Source: an uncultured Methanosarcinales archaeon
GTDB taxonomy: Archaea > Halobacteriota > Methanosarcinia > Methanotrichales > Methanotrichaceae
DNA length: 11,261 nucleotides
Assembly: GCA_937864385.1 (NCBI GenBank)
Contig: CALMJN010000060.1
Coordinates: 1 to 11,261 of the forward strand
Reading direction: 5' to 3'
The notes under the pieces were generated by a model. It saw nothing but the letters and a program-made list of their open reading frames with translations, did not search any database and was not told where the DNA came from. Below, in pieces: positions 1-7,111 of the stretch. The translations under genes were made by a program, and so were the position numbers. The stretch's first letter is position 1. The number at the start of each line of letters is the position of its first letter.

Positions 1-464
1 CGGTTATACTTGCCGAAATTGGGAATTTTAAGGATTTCAGGACCGGAGATAAATTGGCGGCTTATTGCGGATTAGTGCCCTCGGTCTATCAATCGGCTGG
101 AAAGCTGATCACCGGACACATCACTAAGCATGGCTCGCCTCATGTGAGAAGAATGCTGATCAAGGTCGCACATGCTATATCAAGGACAAAAGCCGATTCG
201 AAGCTGAAGCGGTTTTATTTCAGAATTAAGGGAAGGCATGGAGCCAAAGTTGCCATCGTTGCTCTGGCCAGAAAGGTCATTTGTATCCTGCATCACCTGA
301 TTGTTAATCGCGAGATGTTTGAGGACGAGGCTACGAACAAATCCAAGCGAAATAAGCCTGGTAGATCTTTCTCATCGCCTGAACCGACTATCACAGACGC
401 AATTCAGATTCTCGTCAGAGCTGGATATGCGGTCCAAAAAAGATCCGAGCGAGAAGGAGGATAG
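1..464 (+). CDS. IS110-family transposase, C-terminal part (5' end outside window)
   Basis: The reading frame is open from base 3 and ends at TAG 462-464, giving about 153 residues. The first residues in view (VILAEIGNFKDFRTGDKLAA) and the following YCGLVPS, SAGK, ITKHGSPHVRR segments match the Transposase_20 (C-terminal) domain of IS110/IS116/IS902 transposases. The Ser of SAGK (codon 93-95) sits where the family's catalytic serine is expected. The family's N-terminal RuvC-like DEDD domain lies before the window. A TTG at 54 is a possible internal start, but the homology runs upstream of it, so it is not the true start. Known of the family: these enzymes move DNA by RNA-guided recombination, using a bridge RNA encoded in a non-coding end of the element. 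The final ~50 residues are basic and poorly conserved, as is normal. Whether the gene is intact cannot be told here. Confidence 0.9.
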   Translation, partial: VILAEIGNFKDFRTGDKLAAYCGLVPSVYQSAGKLITGHITKHGSPHVRRMLIKVAHAISRTKADSKLKRFYFRIKGRHGAKVAIVALARKVICILHHLIVNREMFEDEATNKSKRNKPGRSFSSPEPTITDAIQILVRAGYAVQKRSEREGG

Positions 465-490
465 ATCGCAACATCCTCCTTCTTCGGATT
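442..490 (+). terminator. Long hairpin over the transposase stop codon
   Basis: Bases 452-462 pair perfectly with 473-483 (11 bp, AGAAGGAGGAT with ATCCTCCTTCT). After a 3-nt bulge (449-451), bases 443-448 pair with 484-489 (ATCCGA with TCGGAT), and 442-490 adds a G-U pair. The loop is 463-472. The stop codon 462-464 lies at the stem top. No T-run follows, so simple termination is not certain. It could equally be an end structure of the element, part of a guide RNA, or a block to read-through. Confidence 0.55.
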
Positions 491-493
491 GCT

Positions 494-661
494 TTCATGG
501 TAAACAAGGATTGAAACCGATAGTGGAGGATGACGAAACTACTCCTATCGATCGTCCGAGGGCGAGTTCCAAGAAAACAAGGATCGAAACCCAGCCGTAT
601 GGAGGGCTACGCCCGGAACGTTGGCGGGTCCAAGGGCGTTCCACGAAAACAAGGATTAAGC
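494..661 (+). CRISPR. Decayed CRISPR-like array, three degenerate repeats
   Basis: The core AAACAAGGATTGAAAC at 502-517 recurs as AAACAAGGATCGAAAC at 575-590 and as AAACAAGGATT at 647-657, so core starts are 73 and 72 bp apart. The second copy extends left to a 37-nt unit, 554-590, beginning GTCCGAGGGCGAGTTCC. The third matches it from 628 (GTCCAAGGGCG then TTCCACG) with a 2-nt deletion and a damaged 3' end. The first copy has only the 3' half. Intervening stretches 518-553 (36 nt) and 591-627 (37 nt) are unrelated to each other, as spacers would be. From memory, a 37-nt archaeal repeat class ends in AAAACAAGGATTGAAAC. No cas gene is in the window. The degenerate repeats fit a leader-distal array end. 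Alternative: direct repeats belonging to the IS110 non-coding end. Confidence 0.55.
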
Positions 662-744
662 AACTATTCGGGATTTCCGATAAGTTGCCACTGGCGTTTC
701 AGAAAGCGACTTCTATGCAACTCTCCGGAGATTCCGGATAGTTG
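661..744. repeat. Two tandem 27-nt imperfect palindromes
   Basis: Bases 661-687 and 718-744 are related 27-mers, each starting CAACT and ending AGTTG with a CGG/CCG inner stem. In the first, CAACT pairs with AGTTG and TCGG with CCGA around a 5-nt loop, with a 2-nt mismatch. In the second, CAACTCTCCGG pairs with CCGGATAGTTG with one mismatch. They are 57 bp apart and separated by 30 unrelated bases. They could be protein-binding dyads, folded RNA elements or recombination sites. No function is assigned. Confidence 0.5.
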
Positions 745-897
745 GAATAAGTCAAGTGTTATTGCGAAGTACCATAAAAGCAGAATCGAAAGCGCGGGAG
801 GAAGAAACGCAGGCAGAGCTTTAAAGATTTCAGATATCAAGCCCTCAAGAAGTGGAGAAGATAGGCTCCAATCCTGTAATTCCTCTCACCACTCCTC
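745..897. other. Non-coding remainder of the accessory patch
   Basis: I see no credible gene between the transposase stop and the hydrolase stop (465-897). Short open frames there give low-complexity products, and two of their segments merely translate the DNA repeats. Within 745-897 there is a weak possible fourth repeat copy at 761-793 (ATTGCGAAGTACCATAAAAG, followed by CAGAATCGAAAGC), off the 72-73 bp phase. A weak AGTGG/CCACT pairing lies near 856-893. No T-rich terminator for the leftward hydrolase gene is visible here. Confidence 0.4.
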
Positions 898-1539
898 CTA
901 AAGCACGCTCTTCGCAAACCTCAAACTCATCTCTATCTGCCGCTTAACGTCGCGCCCCGTGGTCTCCATATGCCCGGGGTACATGATCTCCACATCCAGC
1001 CCCGTCAGCCGCTCAATCGACGCCACCAGATCGGGGGTGCTCCCGCCGTACATGTCCGTCCGCCCGATATTGCCATCCGGAAATACAGTGTCCCCGGAGA
1101 ATAGCACCTTGGCCCGCGGCTCATACAGGCACAGGCTGCCCTGAGAGTGGCCCGGCGTCTCCAGCACCTCCAGCTTCCACTCCCCTGTGTCCAGGACCAT
1201 GCCCTCTTTCAGCGTCTCATCGACCTCGTATTGGGGGGCCTGCTGGCCGAAGAGATAGGCAACCGTTGCCAGGTCGTCTCCCACCGCCCCCACCTCCTTC
1301 TCGCTCAAAAGAAGCCTGGCGCCCGTGGCCGCTTTCAGCTCCGGCGCTGCCCCGGAGTGGTCGTGGTGGCAGTGGGTGAGGACGATTTTTTCTATTTTCG
1401 CCGGATCGATGAGCTTCTTGATGTTTCTCAACGTCGGAGCAGCCATCATCCCCGCGTCGACCAGAATGGGCCTCTCGTCCAGTATCAGATAGACATTGCC
1501 GTCGAAGGCAGCACCGCTAACCTTATGCACTTCCACCAT
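898..1539 (-). CDS. Metallo-beta-lactamase-fold hydrolase (glyoxalase II-like)
   Basis: A 213-residue single-domain protein of the MBL superfamily, glyoxalase II-like (COG0491-type) branch. The metal ligands are all visible: HCHHDH at 56-61 (His56, His58, Asp60, His61), His131 in ETPGHSQG, Asp150 in FSGDTVF, and His190 in YPGHMET. The set predicts a dinuclear metal site in an intact enzyme. There is no signal peptide, so it is cytosolic. The substrate cannot be told; thioester hydrolysis is typical of the group, but other hydrolytic or redox activities occur. The ATG at 1539 is chosen because the start MVEVHKVSG fits the usual first strand and leaves a 54-bp divergent gap to thiC. The stop TAG 898-900 borders the accessory patch, so the gene is complete there. 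Confidence 0.85.
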   Translation of the reverse strand: MVEVHKVSGAAFDGNVYLILDERPILVDAGMMAAPTLRNIKKLIDPAKIEKIVLTHCHHDHSGAAPELKAATGARLLLSEKEVGAVGDDLATVAYLFGQQAPQYEVDETLKEGMVLDTGEWKLEVLETPGHSQGSLCLYEPRAKVLFSGDTVFPDGNIGRTDMYGGSTPDLVASIERLTGLDVEIMYPGHMETTGRDVKRQIEMSLRFAKSVL

Positions 1540-1593
1540 GAAATAAACACCAGCAAGAGCAAAGCAGCTCTTACGATATATCTGTTGGTATCA
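1540..1593. promoter_or_regulatory. Divergent promoter region between the hydrolase and thiC
   Basis: This 54-bp gap must hold both start signals. GATATATC at 1575-1582 is a plausible TATA box for the leftward hydrolase, predicting a short leader before 1539. For thiC only a weak A/T stretch at 1541-1547 is placed correctly. A 6-bp inverted repeat (AAGAGC 1555-1560, GCTCTT 1567-1572) sits between and could be an operator. The gap is too short for a thiamine-pyrophosphate riboswitch. Confidence 0.4.
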
Positions 1594-2880
1594 ATGACGC
1601 TGATAGAAGAGGCAAAGAGGGGGCGGCTGTCCCCGGTGATAGAATGTGTGGCCCGACGGGAGAGGCTGGAGCCGGAGAAGCTGGCCCGACTGGTGGCAGC
1701 GGGAAGGGCGGTGATCCCCAGAAACATCCGCCGGGAGAGCCCTGCGGAAATGGCCATGGGAGTAGGTGAGGCTCTCTCGGTCAAGGTCAATGTGAACGTG
1801 GGCACCTCCCAGAATCTTGACTCCCCGGAGGCTGAGGTGGAAAAGGCCCGCGCGGCGGTAGCGGCCGGAGCGGATGCGGTGATGGACCTCTCCACCGGAG
1901 GGGACCTGGATCTGGTGCGCCGGCGGATACTGCAAGCAGTCAGCGTTCCCTTAGGCACCGTCCCCCTCTACAATGCCGCGGTGGAGAAGGACTTGAGCAG
2001 CCAGGGCTTTTTCAATGCCCTGGAAAAGCACGCCAAAGACGGGGTGGACTTTGTCACCGTCCATGTGGGCGTTAATAAAAATACACTGGAGCGGCTGAAA
2101 AACGATCCCCGCATCATGGGCGTGGTCAGCCGGGGAGGTTCCTTGACCATGAAGTACATCAGCGAGACGGGGGAGGACAATCCCTACTATAAGGAGTACG
2201 ACTACCTCCTGGAGATAGCTCGTGAGTACGATCTGACACTATCCCTGGGCGACGGCCTGCGGCCAGGCTGCATCGAGGACGCCTCGGACCGGGCCAAGTA
2301 CATGGAGTTCATCATGCTGGGCGAGCTGGTGAAGCGGGCCCGGGAGGCGGGAGTCCAGGCCATGGTGGAGGGGCCGGGGCATGTGCCCGCCGATGAGATT
2401 GAGACTTCCGTCAAGGCCATGAAGCACCTCACCGATGGAGCGCCCCTCTATCTGCTGGGCCCGCTGGTGACGGATATCGCTCCCGGCTACGACCACATCA
2501 CCGCAGCCATGGGCGGGGTCATCGCCGGCTTGGCCGGAGCCGACTTCCTCTGCGCCACCACCCCCTCCGAGCACCTGGACCTGCCCACCAAAGAGGATGT
2601 GGCGGAGGGAACATATGTGACCCGCATCGCCGCCCACGCCGCCGACCTCACCCGCCCGGAAGTGCGGGAGCGGGCCCGGGCCTGGGATGGCCAGATGGCC
2701 CGTGCCCGCGCCGATCTGGACTGGCAGGGACAGTTCCAGGCGGCCATCAATCCGGACCGGGCCAGGCAGATCCGGCACCGCAGGGGAGTGGAGACGGACA
2801 CCTGCACTATGTGCTCGGAGCTATGCGCCATCCGTCTGGCCAGAGAGGCCATGGAAAAGGGAATAGGAAATAAACGCTAG
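1594..2880 (+). CDS. thiC: Phosphomethylpyrimidine synthase ThiC
   Basis: A 428-residue radical-SAM enzyme that converts aminoimidazole ribotide to hydroxymethylpyrimidine phosphate, the pyrimidine half of thiamine. Typical family segments are seen: [75 protein letters not shown] and [11 protein letters not shown]. The C-terminal iron-sulfur cysteines are Cys404, Cys407 and Cys411 (CTMCSELC). The length matches short archaeal ThiC; the long N-terminal extension of bacterial and plant forms is absent. The start is ATG 1594, because [10 protein letters not shown] matches archaeal ThiC N-termini. The frame is open back to 1147, but that part overlaps the hydrolase on the other strand and is not ThiC-like. 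No strong ribosome binding site is seen. No other thiamine gene is in the window. Confidence 0.95.
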   Translation: MTLIEEAKRGRLSPVIECVARRERLEPEKLARLVAAGRAVIPRNIRRESPAEMAMGVGEALSVKVNVNVGTSQNLDSPEAEVEKARAAVAAGADAVMDLSTGGDLDLVRRRILQAVSVPLGTVPLYNAAVEKDLSSQGFFNALEKHAKDGVDFVTVHVGVNKNTLERLKNDPRIMGVVSRGGSLTMKYISETGEDNPYYKEYDYLLEIAREYDLTLSLGDGLRPGCIEDASDRAKYMEFIMLGELVKRAREAGVQAMVEGPGHVPADEIETSVKAMKHLTDGAPLYLLGPLVTDIAPGYDHITAAMGGVIAGLAGADFLCATTPSEHLDLPTKEDVAEGTYVTRIAAHAADLTRPEVRERARAWDGQMARARADLDWQGQFQAAINPDRARQIRHRRGVETDTCTMCSELCAIRLAREAMEKGIGNKR

Positions 2881-2894
2881 CCTGCTCGGGCAGG
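2881..2894. terminator. Small hairpin between convergent thiC and tRNA-Arg
   Basis: CCTGC (2881-2885) pairs with GCAGG (2890-2894) around a TCGG loop, starting right after the thiC stop. It is symmetric, so it could mark the 3' end of thiC and of the oppositely transcribed tRNA. No long T-run follows on either strand, so its role as a terminator is tentative. Confidence 0.4.
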
Positions 2895-2904
2895 ATTAGG
2901 AAAG

Positions 2905-2978
2905 CGGACCCGCCGGGATTCGAACCCGGGCCCGAGGCTCCGGAGGCCTCTATTCTATCCAGACTATACTACGAGTCC
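2905..2978 (-). tRNA. tRNA-Arg, anticodon CCG
   Basis: A 74-nt tRNA on the minus strand. Acceptor stem GGACTCG pairs with CGGGTCC (one G-U pair), with discriminator G at 2905. The anticodon stem GAGGC/GCCTC encloses loop CTCCGGA, so the anticodon is CCG (bases 2943-2941), reading CGG arginine codons. The variable loop is GGGC, and the T arm is CCGGG-TTCGAAT-CCCGG. The D arm (GTAT-AGTCTGGATA-GAAT) has one mismatch. No intron is present, and CCA is not encoded (the next bases are C, T, T), so CCA must be added after transcription. Confidence 0.95.
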
Positions 2979-2994
2979 ACGCCTGAATTGAGGT

Positions 2995-3039
2995 AAAAAA
3001 CTTTAAAGATATAGGCAAGCTGCTCCGTGAGGAAGCAGC
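2995..3039 (-). terminator. Terminator of the fusA-tuf-rps10 operon
   Basis: Just after the rps10 stop, GCTGCT at 3019-3024 pairs with AGCAGC at 3034-3039, and CC 3025-3026 with GG 3031-3032 (bulge at 3033, loop 3027-3030). On the minus strand a TTTTTT run follows at 3000-2995. An alternative pairing uses a second GCTGCT at 3041-3046. Archaeal terminators depend mainly on the T-run, which fits. Confidence 0.5.
3001..3013 (-). promoter_or_regulatory. TATA box candidate for tRNA-Arg
   Basis: Read on the minus strand this is TATATCTTTAAAG, centred about 25-30 bp before the tRNA 5' end at 2978, the expected archaeal TATA distance. It lets the tRNA be transcribed apart from rps10. It overlaps the putative terminator of the upstream operon. 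Confidence 0.5.
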
Positions 3040-3052
3040 CGCTGCTGTATGT

Positions 3053-3361
3053 TTAGCTTTCCAGCACTATCTCGATGTTCACATTCTTGGGAACCTGGAT
3101 TCTCATGAGCTGGCGCAGTGCCCTCTCGTCGGCATCGAGGTCGATCAGCCTCTTGTGCACCCTCATCTCCCAGTGATCCCAGGTGGCGGTTCCCTCCCCG
3201 TCCGGACTCTTCCGGCAGGGAACCGACATCCTCTTTGTTGGCAGCGGGATGGGTCCCGCCATATGAACTCCGGTCCTCTGAGCTATGCCCTTGACCTGGC
3301 CGCATATATCGTCCAGCATCAGGGGATTGGTGCCGGAAAGTCTGATTCTTGCCTTCTGCAT
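3053..3361 (-). CDS. rps10: 30S ribosomal protein S10 (uS10)
   Basis: A 102-residue protein, full length for archaeal/eukaryotic-type uS10. It is a small-subunit head protein contacting 16S rRNA and S3/S14. Recognisable segments are [43 protein letters not shown] and the C-terminal [13 protein letters not shown]. The start ATG 3361 fits the family N-terminus and leaves a 22-bp gap to tuf, so the two are co-transcribed. This fusA-tuf-rps10 order is the conserved tail of the archaeal str cluster. The conserved loop [20 protein letters not shown] is intact. Confidence 0.96.
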   Translation of the reverse strand: MQKARIRLSGTNPLMLDDICGQVKGIAQRTGVHMAGPIPLPTKRMSVPCRKSPDGEGTATWDHWEMRVHKRLIDLDADERALRQLMRIQVPKNVNIEIVLES

Positions 3362-3383
3362 GTTTTACACCAAAAAGGATGAC

Positions 3384-4658
3384 TCAGCGTGGTACCACGC
3401 TGATGCACATGCCGGCGGCAACGGTCGTGCCCATATCTCTGATGGCGAACCTGCCCAACTGGGGGATCTCCTTCACCGGCTCAATGACCATGGGCTTGGA
3501 GGGGGTGACCATGATGATGGCCGCATCTCCGGCCTTGATGAAGGCGGGATTCTCCTCCTTGACTGCTCCGGACCTGGGATCCAGCTTGGCCAGGATAGCA
3601 GTCAGGGTGCAGGCGATCTGGGCGGTGTGGCAATGGAATACGGGGGTGTACCCGGCGGATATGGCGCTGGGATGCTGCAAGACCACGATCTGGGCCTTGA
3701 ACTCCTTGGCCACGCTTGGGGGCTTCTCCACCGATCCGCAGACATCACCGCGGCGGATATCCTTCTTGCCCACGCCGCGCACATTCCATCCGATGTTGTC
3801 GCCGGGGAAGGCCTCAGGAACCTCCTCGTGATGCATCTCAATGGACTTGACCTCGCCGGCCACATTGGCGGGCTGGAAGACGATCTTGTCGTTCTTTCTC
3901 ATGACCCCGGTCTCGACGCGACCAACGGGCACAGTGCCTACACCGGAGATGGTGTAAACATCCTGGACCGGTACGCGCAGGGGCAGGTTGGTGGGCTTCT
4001 GAGGCACCTTGAGGTTGTTTAAAGCCTCCAGCAGGGTTGGGCCCTTGTACCAGCTGAGGTTATCGCTGGCCTTGGCCAGATTATCGCCCATCAGGCCGGA
4101 CACGGGTATGAAGGGAATCTCCTCCAGCTTGTATCCCACCATCTTGAGCAGCTTGCCCACCTCATCCTTGACCTCGTTGAACCTCTTCTCGTCGAAGGGC
4201 GGGGTGGTGGCATCGATCTTGTTCATGGCCACTATGAGCTGGTTGACGCCCAGGGTTCTGGAAAGGAAGACATGCTCCTTGGTCTGAGCCATGACCCCGT
4301 CCGGGACGGCCACAATAAGAACAGCAGCATCAGCCTGGCTGGCGCCGGTGATCATGTTCTTGACGAAGTCCCTGTGCCCGGGGCAGTCCACTACAGTGAA
4401 GTAGTACTTGGCGGTGTCGAAGCGGTGATGGGCGATGTCGATGGTGACGCCCCTCTCGCGCTCTTCCTTGAGGCTGTCCATAACCCAGGCGAACTCGAAG
4501 GTTGCCTTTCCCTTGGTTGCTGCTTCTTTCTTGTACTCATCAATGACGTGAGGATCTACTGCTCCCGTCTCGAACATCAATCTGCCTACGGTAGTCGACT
4601 TGCCGTGGTCGACATGTCCTATGAATGCTAGATTGAGGTGTGGTTTGGTATCTGCCAT
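3384..4658 (-). CDS. tuf: Translation elongation factor EF-1A (EF-Tu equivalent)
   Basis: A 424-residue GTPase that brings aminoacyl-tRNA to the ribosome. GTPase motifs: GHVDHGKS at 14-21, the Thr of RGVTID (Thr72), DCPGH at 91-95, NKID at 146-149 and the VSGL element near 180. Domains II (VPVGRVETG) and III ([10 protein letters not shown] to the end, SVVPR) are complete. The start is ATG 4658: its AAGGAGA ribosome binding site (4671-4665) is 7 nt away, and [10 protein letters not shown] is the family N-terminus. A TTG two codons earlier would sit almost on that site and is rejected. It lies 62 bp after fusA and 22 bp before rps10. Confidence 0.97.
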   Translation of the reverse strand: MADTKPHLNLAFIGHVDHGKSTTVGRLMFETGAVDPHVIDEYKKEAATKGKATFEFAWVMDSLKEERERGVTIDIAHHRFDTAKYYFTVVDCPGHRDFVKNMITGASQADAAVLIVAVPDGVMAQTKEHVFLSRTLGVNQLIVAMNKIDATTPPFDEKRFNEVKDEVGKLLKMVGYKLEEIPFIPVSGLMGDNLAKASDNLSWYKGPTLLEALNNLKVPQKPTNLPLRVPVQDVYTISGVGTVPVGRVETGVMRKNDKIVFQPANVAGEVKSIEMHHEEVPEAFPGDNIGWNVRGVGKKDIRRGDVCGSVEKPPSVAKEFKAQIVVLQHPSAISAGYTPVFHCHTAQIACTLTAILAKLDPRSGAVKEENPAFIKAGDAAIIMVTPSKPMVIEPVKEIPQLGRFAIRDMGTTVAAGMCISVVPR

Positions 4659-4664
4659 AGTCAA

Positions 4665-4671
4665 TCTCCTT
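4665..4671 (-). promoter_or_regulatory. Strong ribosome binding site of tuf
   Basis: Minus-strand AAGGAGA, with 7 nt between GGAG and the ATG at 4658. It decides between that ATG and the TTG at 4664 as the tuf start and suits a highly translated gene. Confidence 0.8.
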
Positions 4672-4708
4672 GTCTTTCTCTATTTCTGCTTTGGTGTTTA
4701 ATCTTTTC

Positions 4709-4722
4709 GAAGGTCGACCTTC
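4709..4722. repeat. Perfect 14-bp palindrome at the fusA stop codon
   Basis: GAAGGTCGACCTTC is fully self-complementary and covers two of the three bases of the fusA TGA (4721-4723). A partial copy (GACCTTCA at 4716-4723 and again at 4727-4734) runs into the coding end. It lies at the start of the 62-bp fusA-tuf spacer. It could be a protein-binding or processing site, or chance. Confidence 0.4.
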
Positions 4723-6916
4723 AGACGACCTTCAAGTAATCGGATGGTTTGGGCATCTCAGGCTTGAGGCCCTTCCTGGTCCTGATCTGCTTTACTGTTT
4801 CCAGCATCAGGTTGCCAGGCAGCGGCTCAAATCCGGCGAACTCCGAGGACCAGAGGGCTCGGCCTTCCGTGGCCGATCGGATGGCTCCGGAGAACCCGAA
4901 CATCTGGGCCACAGGCATCTTGGACTTGAGTATGATCATGTCTCCCTGGCTGTCCATGCTCAGGATGATGCCTCTGCGTCCCTGGATCTCAGACATGGCT
5001 CCTCCCATCTGATCCTGAGGCACCTGTATATAGACGTTCTGGAAGGGCTCGAGCAATACCGGCTCGGCCATGAGTATTCCGGCCTGAACCGCCTGGCGGA
5101 CGGCGGGAATGACCTGGGCCGGGCCGCGGTGGACGGCATCCTCGTGCAGCTTTACATCCATGAGCTTGGCTTTGACTCCCTGCACCGGCTCTCTGGATAT
5201 GGGTCCGTTCTTGAGCGCCTCCTCGAATCCCTCCAGTATCAGCTCCATGGTCTCCCGGAGGTACTGAATGCCCTTGGTCATATTCAAGAGGACGTTGGTT
5301 CCGTAGTAGCCGACGATGTTCCTGGCCTCATCCTTGTCCATGCCGTTCTCGATGAGGATCTTACGCCGCTCTATCTCCTCCATCTTCATGCTGATCTTGC
5401 CCTCTTTCAGGGAATCGATCACTCCCTGCTCCAGGGGCTCGAACTCCACATAGAAGCGGTTGTGATGGTTGGGAGACTTTCCTTCCACAGGTCCGGCTCT
5501 GCCGGCGATGGACTCGCGATAGACCACGATGGGGGGAGACGTCTTCAGCTCCACGCCCCGGTCGCGCTGCAGCCTTGTTACCGTAACATCCAGATGCAGC
5601 TCGCCCATTCCGGCCATGAGGTGCTCGCCGGTCTCCTCGTTGATGGTGACCTGGAGGGTTGGATCCTCCTTGGCGATTTGCCGCAGTACCTCAACCACCT
5701 TGGGCAGGTCGCGGGTGTTCTTGGCCTCCACGGCCACGGTCATGACCGGCTCGGAGACGTGCTTGATCTGCTCGAAGGGGGTCATGCCGTCCTCAGTGGA
5801 TACTGTGGAGCCCACTATGGCATCCCGCAGGCCGGTGACGGCGGCGATATTTCCCGCCGGAATCTCCTCCACCTCCACCCTCTCCGCGCCCATCATTATG
5901 CCCGTCTGCTGGATGCGGTTGGTGCTGGCCACGCCGGAGACATATAGCTCCATGCCCCGGTGCAGTGTCCCGGAGAATAGCCTGCCCGTGGCCACCTCTC
6001 CGGCATGGGGGTCTATCTTGACCTTATTGATCATGAAGGCCACCGGCCCCTTGGGGTCGCATGTGGCCATGGCCTTTCCCACCGGGCTGCTCCAGTCGCC
6101 ATGCCAGATGACCTTGACACGCTCCTTCTGGGCCTCAATGGGGCTGGGCAGGAACTTGACCACCATATCGTTAACCGCCTTGTAAAGCGGGACCTTCTCA
6201 GCCAGCTCCTTCATCTTGCCCGCCCGGCAGTATTCTATCACCTGCTCAAATCCGATGCCGGTCTTCTTCATCTGGGGAACGCTTATGGCCCAGTTGTAAA
6301 GGGCGGAGCCGAAGGCGATATTTCCCCGGGCGGCATCCAGCTTCCAGCCGGCCTTATATTTCTCCTCGTCCATTCCGGAGATCAGCTTGTTGACATTGTC
6401 AATGACCTTGCCCAGCCGGGCGGCCATATCCTTTGGCTCAACCTTGAGCTCATTGATCATGCGGTCCACTTTGTTGACGAAGAGAACCGGCCTGACTCCT
6501 TCCCGCAGAGCCTGGCGCAGCACGGTCTCCGTCTGGGGCATGGCCCCTTCTACCGCATCAACCACTACCACTGCCCCGTCCACGGCCCTCATGGCCCGGG
6601 TGACGTCACCGCCGAAGTCCACGTGGCCCGGGGTGTCGATCATATTGATCAGATATTCCTTGCCTTCTACCTCATGGACCATGGATACATTGGCCGCATC
6701 GATGGTGATTCCCCGCGCCTGCTCCAGGGGATCGAAATCCATGAAGAGCTGCCTGCCGGCCAGGTCCATGGAGATCATGCCTGCGCCGCCCAGAAGGTTA
6801 TCAGAAAGGGTTGTCTTGCCGTGATCTATATGTGCCACGATTCCGATGTTCCTGATCATCTCAGGCTTGTCCATCAAGGTCGTGACACGTTCTGCTATCT
6901 TCTTCCTCTTGCCCAT
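4721..6916 (-). CDS. fusA: Translation elongation factor EF-2
   Basis: A 731-residue archaeal EF-2, the GTPase that drives translocation. Motifs: AHIDHGKT at 28-35, RGITID near 69-73, DTPGH at 94-98, NKVD at 148-151. The domain IV tip [16 protein letters not shown] carries the expected diphthamide His near residue 596. The frame is open to 7372, but residues before [11 protein letters not shown] are not EF-2-like and overlap the divergent promoter and the aspartate kinase. The ATG at 6916 has GAGG 6 nt upstream (6926-6923). It is the first gene of the fusA-tuf-rps10 operon, with its own promoter; rps12 and rps7, which usually precede it in archaea, are not here. Confidence 0.97.
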   Translation of the reverse strand: MGKRKKIAERVTTLMDKPEMIRNIGIVAHIDHGKTTLSDNLLGGAGMISMDLAGRQLFMDFDPLEQARGITIDAANVSMVHEVEGKEYLINMIDTPGHVDFGGDVTRAMRAVDGAVVVVDAVEGAMPQTETVLRQALREGVRPVLFVNKVDRMINELKVEPKDMAARLGKVIDNVNKLISGMDEEKYKAGWKLDAARGNIAFGSALYNWAISVPQMKKTGIGFEQVIEYCRAGKMKELAEKVPLYKAVNDMVVKFLPSPIEAQKERVKVIWHGDWSSPVGKAMATCDPKGPVAFMINKVKIDPHAGEVATGRLFSGTLHRGMELYVSGVASTNRIQQTGIMMGAERVEVEEIPAGNIAAVTGLRDAIVGSTVSTEDGMTPFEQIKHVSEPVMTVAVEAKNTRDLPKVVEVLRQIAKEDPTLQVTINEETGEHLMAGMGELHLDVTVTRLQRDRGVELKTSPPIVVYRESIAGRAGPVEGKSPNHHNRFYVEFEPLEQGVIDSLKEGKISMKMEEIERRKILIENGMDKDEARNIVGYYGTNVLLNMTKGIQYLRETMELILEGFEEALKNGPISREPVQGVKAKLMDVKLHEDAVHRGPAQVIPAVRQAVQAGILMAEPVLLEPFQNVYIQVPQDQMGGAMSEIQGRRGIILSMDSQGDMIILKSKMPVAQMFGFSGAIRSATEGRALWSSEFAGFEPLPGNLMLETVKQIRTRKGLKPEMPKPSDYLKVV

Positions 6917-6985
6917 AATACGCCTCGCGAAGTTTAAGATAAATATTACAAGTTCCTGGTTAGGACTGAGAGACGTCGGACTCAA

Positions 6986-7003
6986 TCTATTTAAGCTTTC
7001 GGC
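6986..7003 (-). promoter_or_regulatory. BRE/TATA promoter of the fusA operon
   Basis: The minus strand reads GCCGAAAGCTTAAATAGA: a CGAAAG BRE-like element followed by CTTAAATA, close to the archaeal consensus. A transcription start near 6964 would give a leader of about 45-50 nt before the fusA ATG at 6916. A second A/T stretch (TAATATTTAT, 6948-6939) is too close to the ATG to be the main TATA box. Confidence 0.65.
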
Positions 7004-7097
7004 CTCTTCAGGGCGGTTTGCCAGTATGTATTGGCCGTCCGGCCCTGCCATCCGATAAGAACAATCCCAGTGTTTGTTAAAGAAATTATTATTATGG

Positions 7098-7111
7098 ATA
7101 AAGCTTAAATC
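7098..7111 (+). promoter_or_regulatory. TATA promoter of the aspartate kinase-purM operon
   Basis: ATAAAGCTTAAATC lies 32 bp before the ATG at 7143, placing the predicted start about 10-15 nt ahead of the gene. It shares the 11-mer AAAGCTTAAAT with the oppositely oriented fusA promoter at 6990-7000. Confidence 0.55.

Larger units (their letters stand above)
1..490 (+). mobile_element. IS110-family insertion sequence, right part
   Basis: The transposase remnant above defines the element. IS110 elements usually lack long terminal inverted repeats, so the right boundary cannot be read directly. I place it provisionally at the end of the hairpin (about 490), because the following sequence resembles a CRISPR repeat fragment that recurs at 575 and 647. 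If the element instead carries a long 3' non-coding end, as in the IS1111 subgroup, its boundary could be several hundred bases further right. Confidence 0.6.

Noticed and set aside
688..717. A second CRISPR array made of the 27-nt dyads with a 30-nt spacer
   Set aside because: Only two copies exist, and the positions one period to either side (604-630 and 775-801) show no matching unit.
301..901. Open frames of 146 and 123 codons downstream of and overlapping the transposase end
   Set aside because: Their products have no recognisable domain, and two near-identical segments (VPRKQG) are just translations of the DNA repeats at 566-590 and 638-660.
1147..1593. 149-codon N-terminal extension of thiC
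   Set aside because: It is antisense to the intact hydrolase gene with its metal motifs, and the family N-terminus begins at 1594.
1540..1593. Thiamine-pyrophosphate riboswitch before thiC
   Set aside because: Only 54 bases separate the divergent genes and no conserved THI-box elements are seen.
4670..5947. 425-codon plus-strand frame opposite fusA
   Set aside because: Its Leu/His/Gly-rich, domain-free product is the shadow of a GC-rich conserved gene on the other strand. The same holds for the long frames at 3285-4022, 6005-6937 and 8318-9568.
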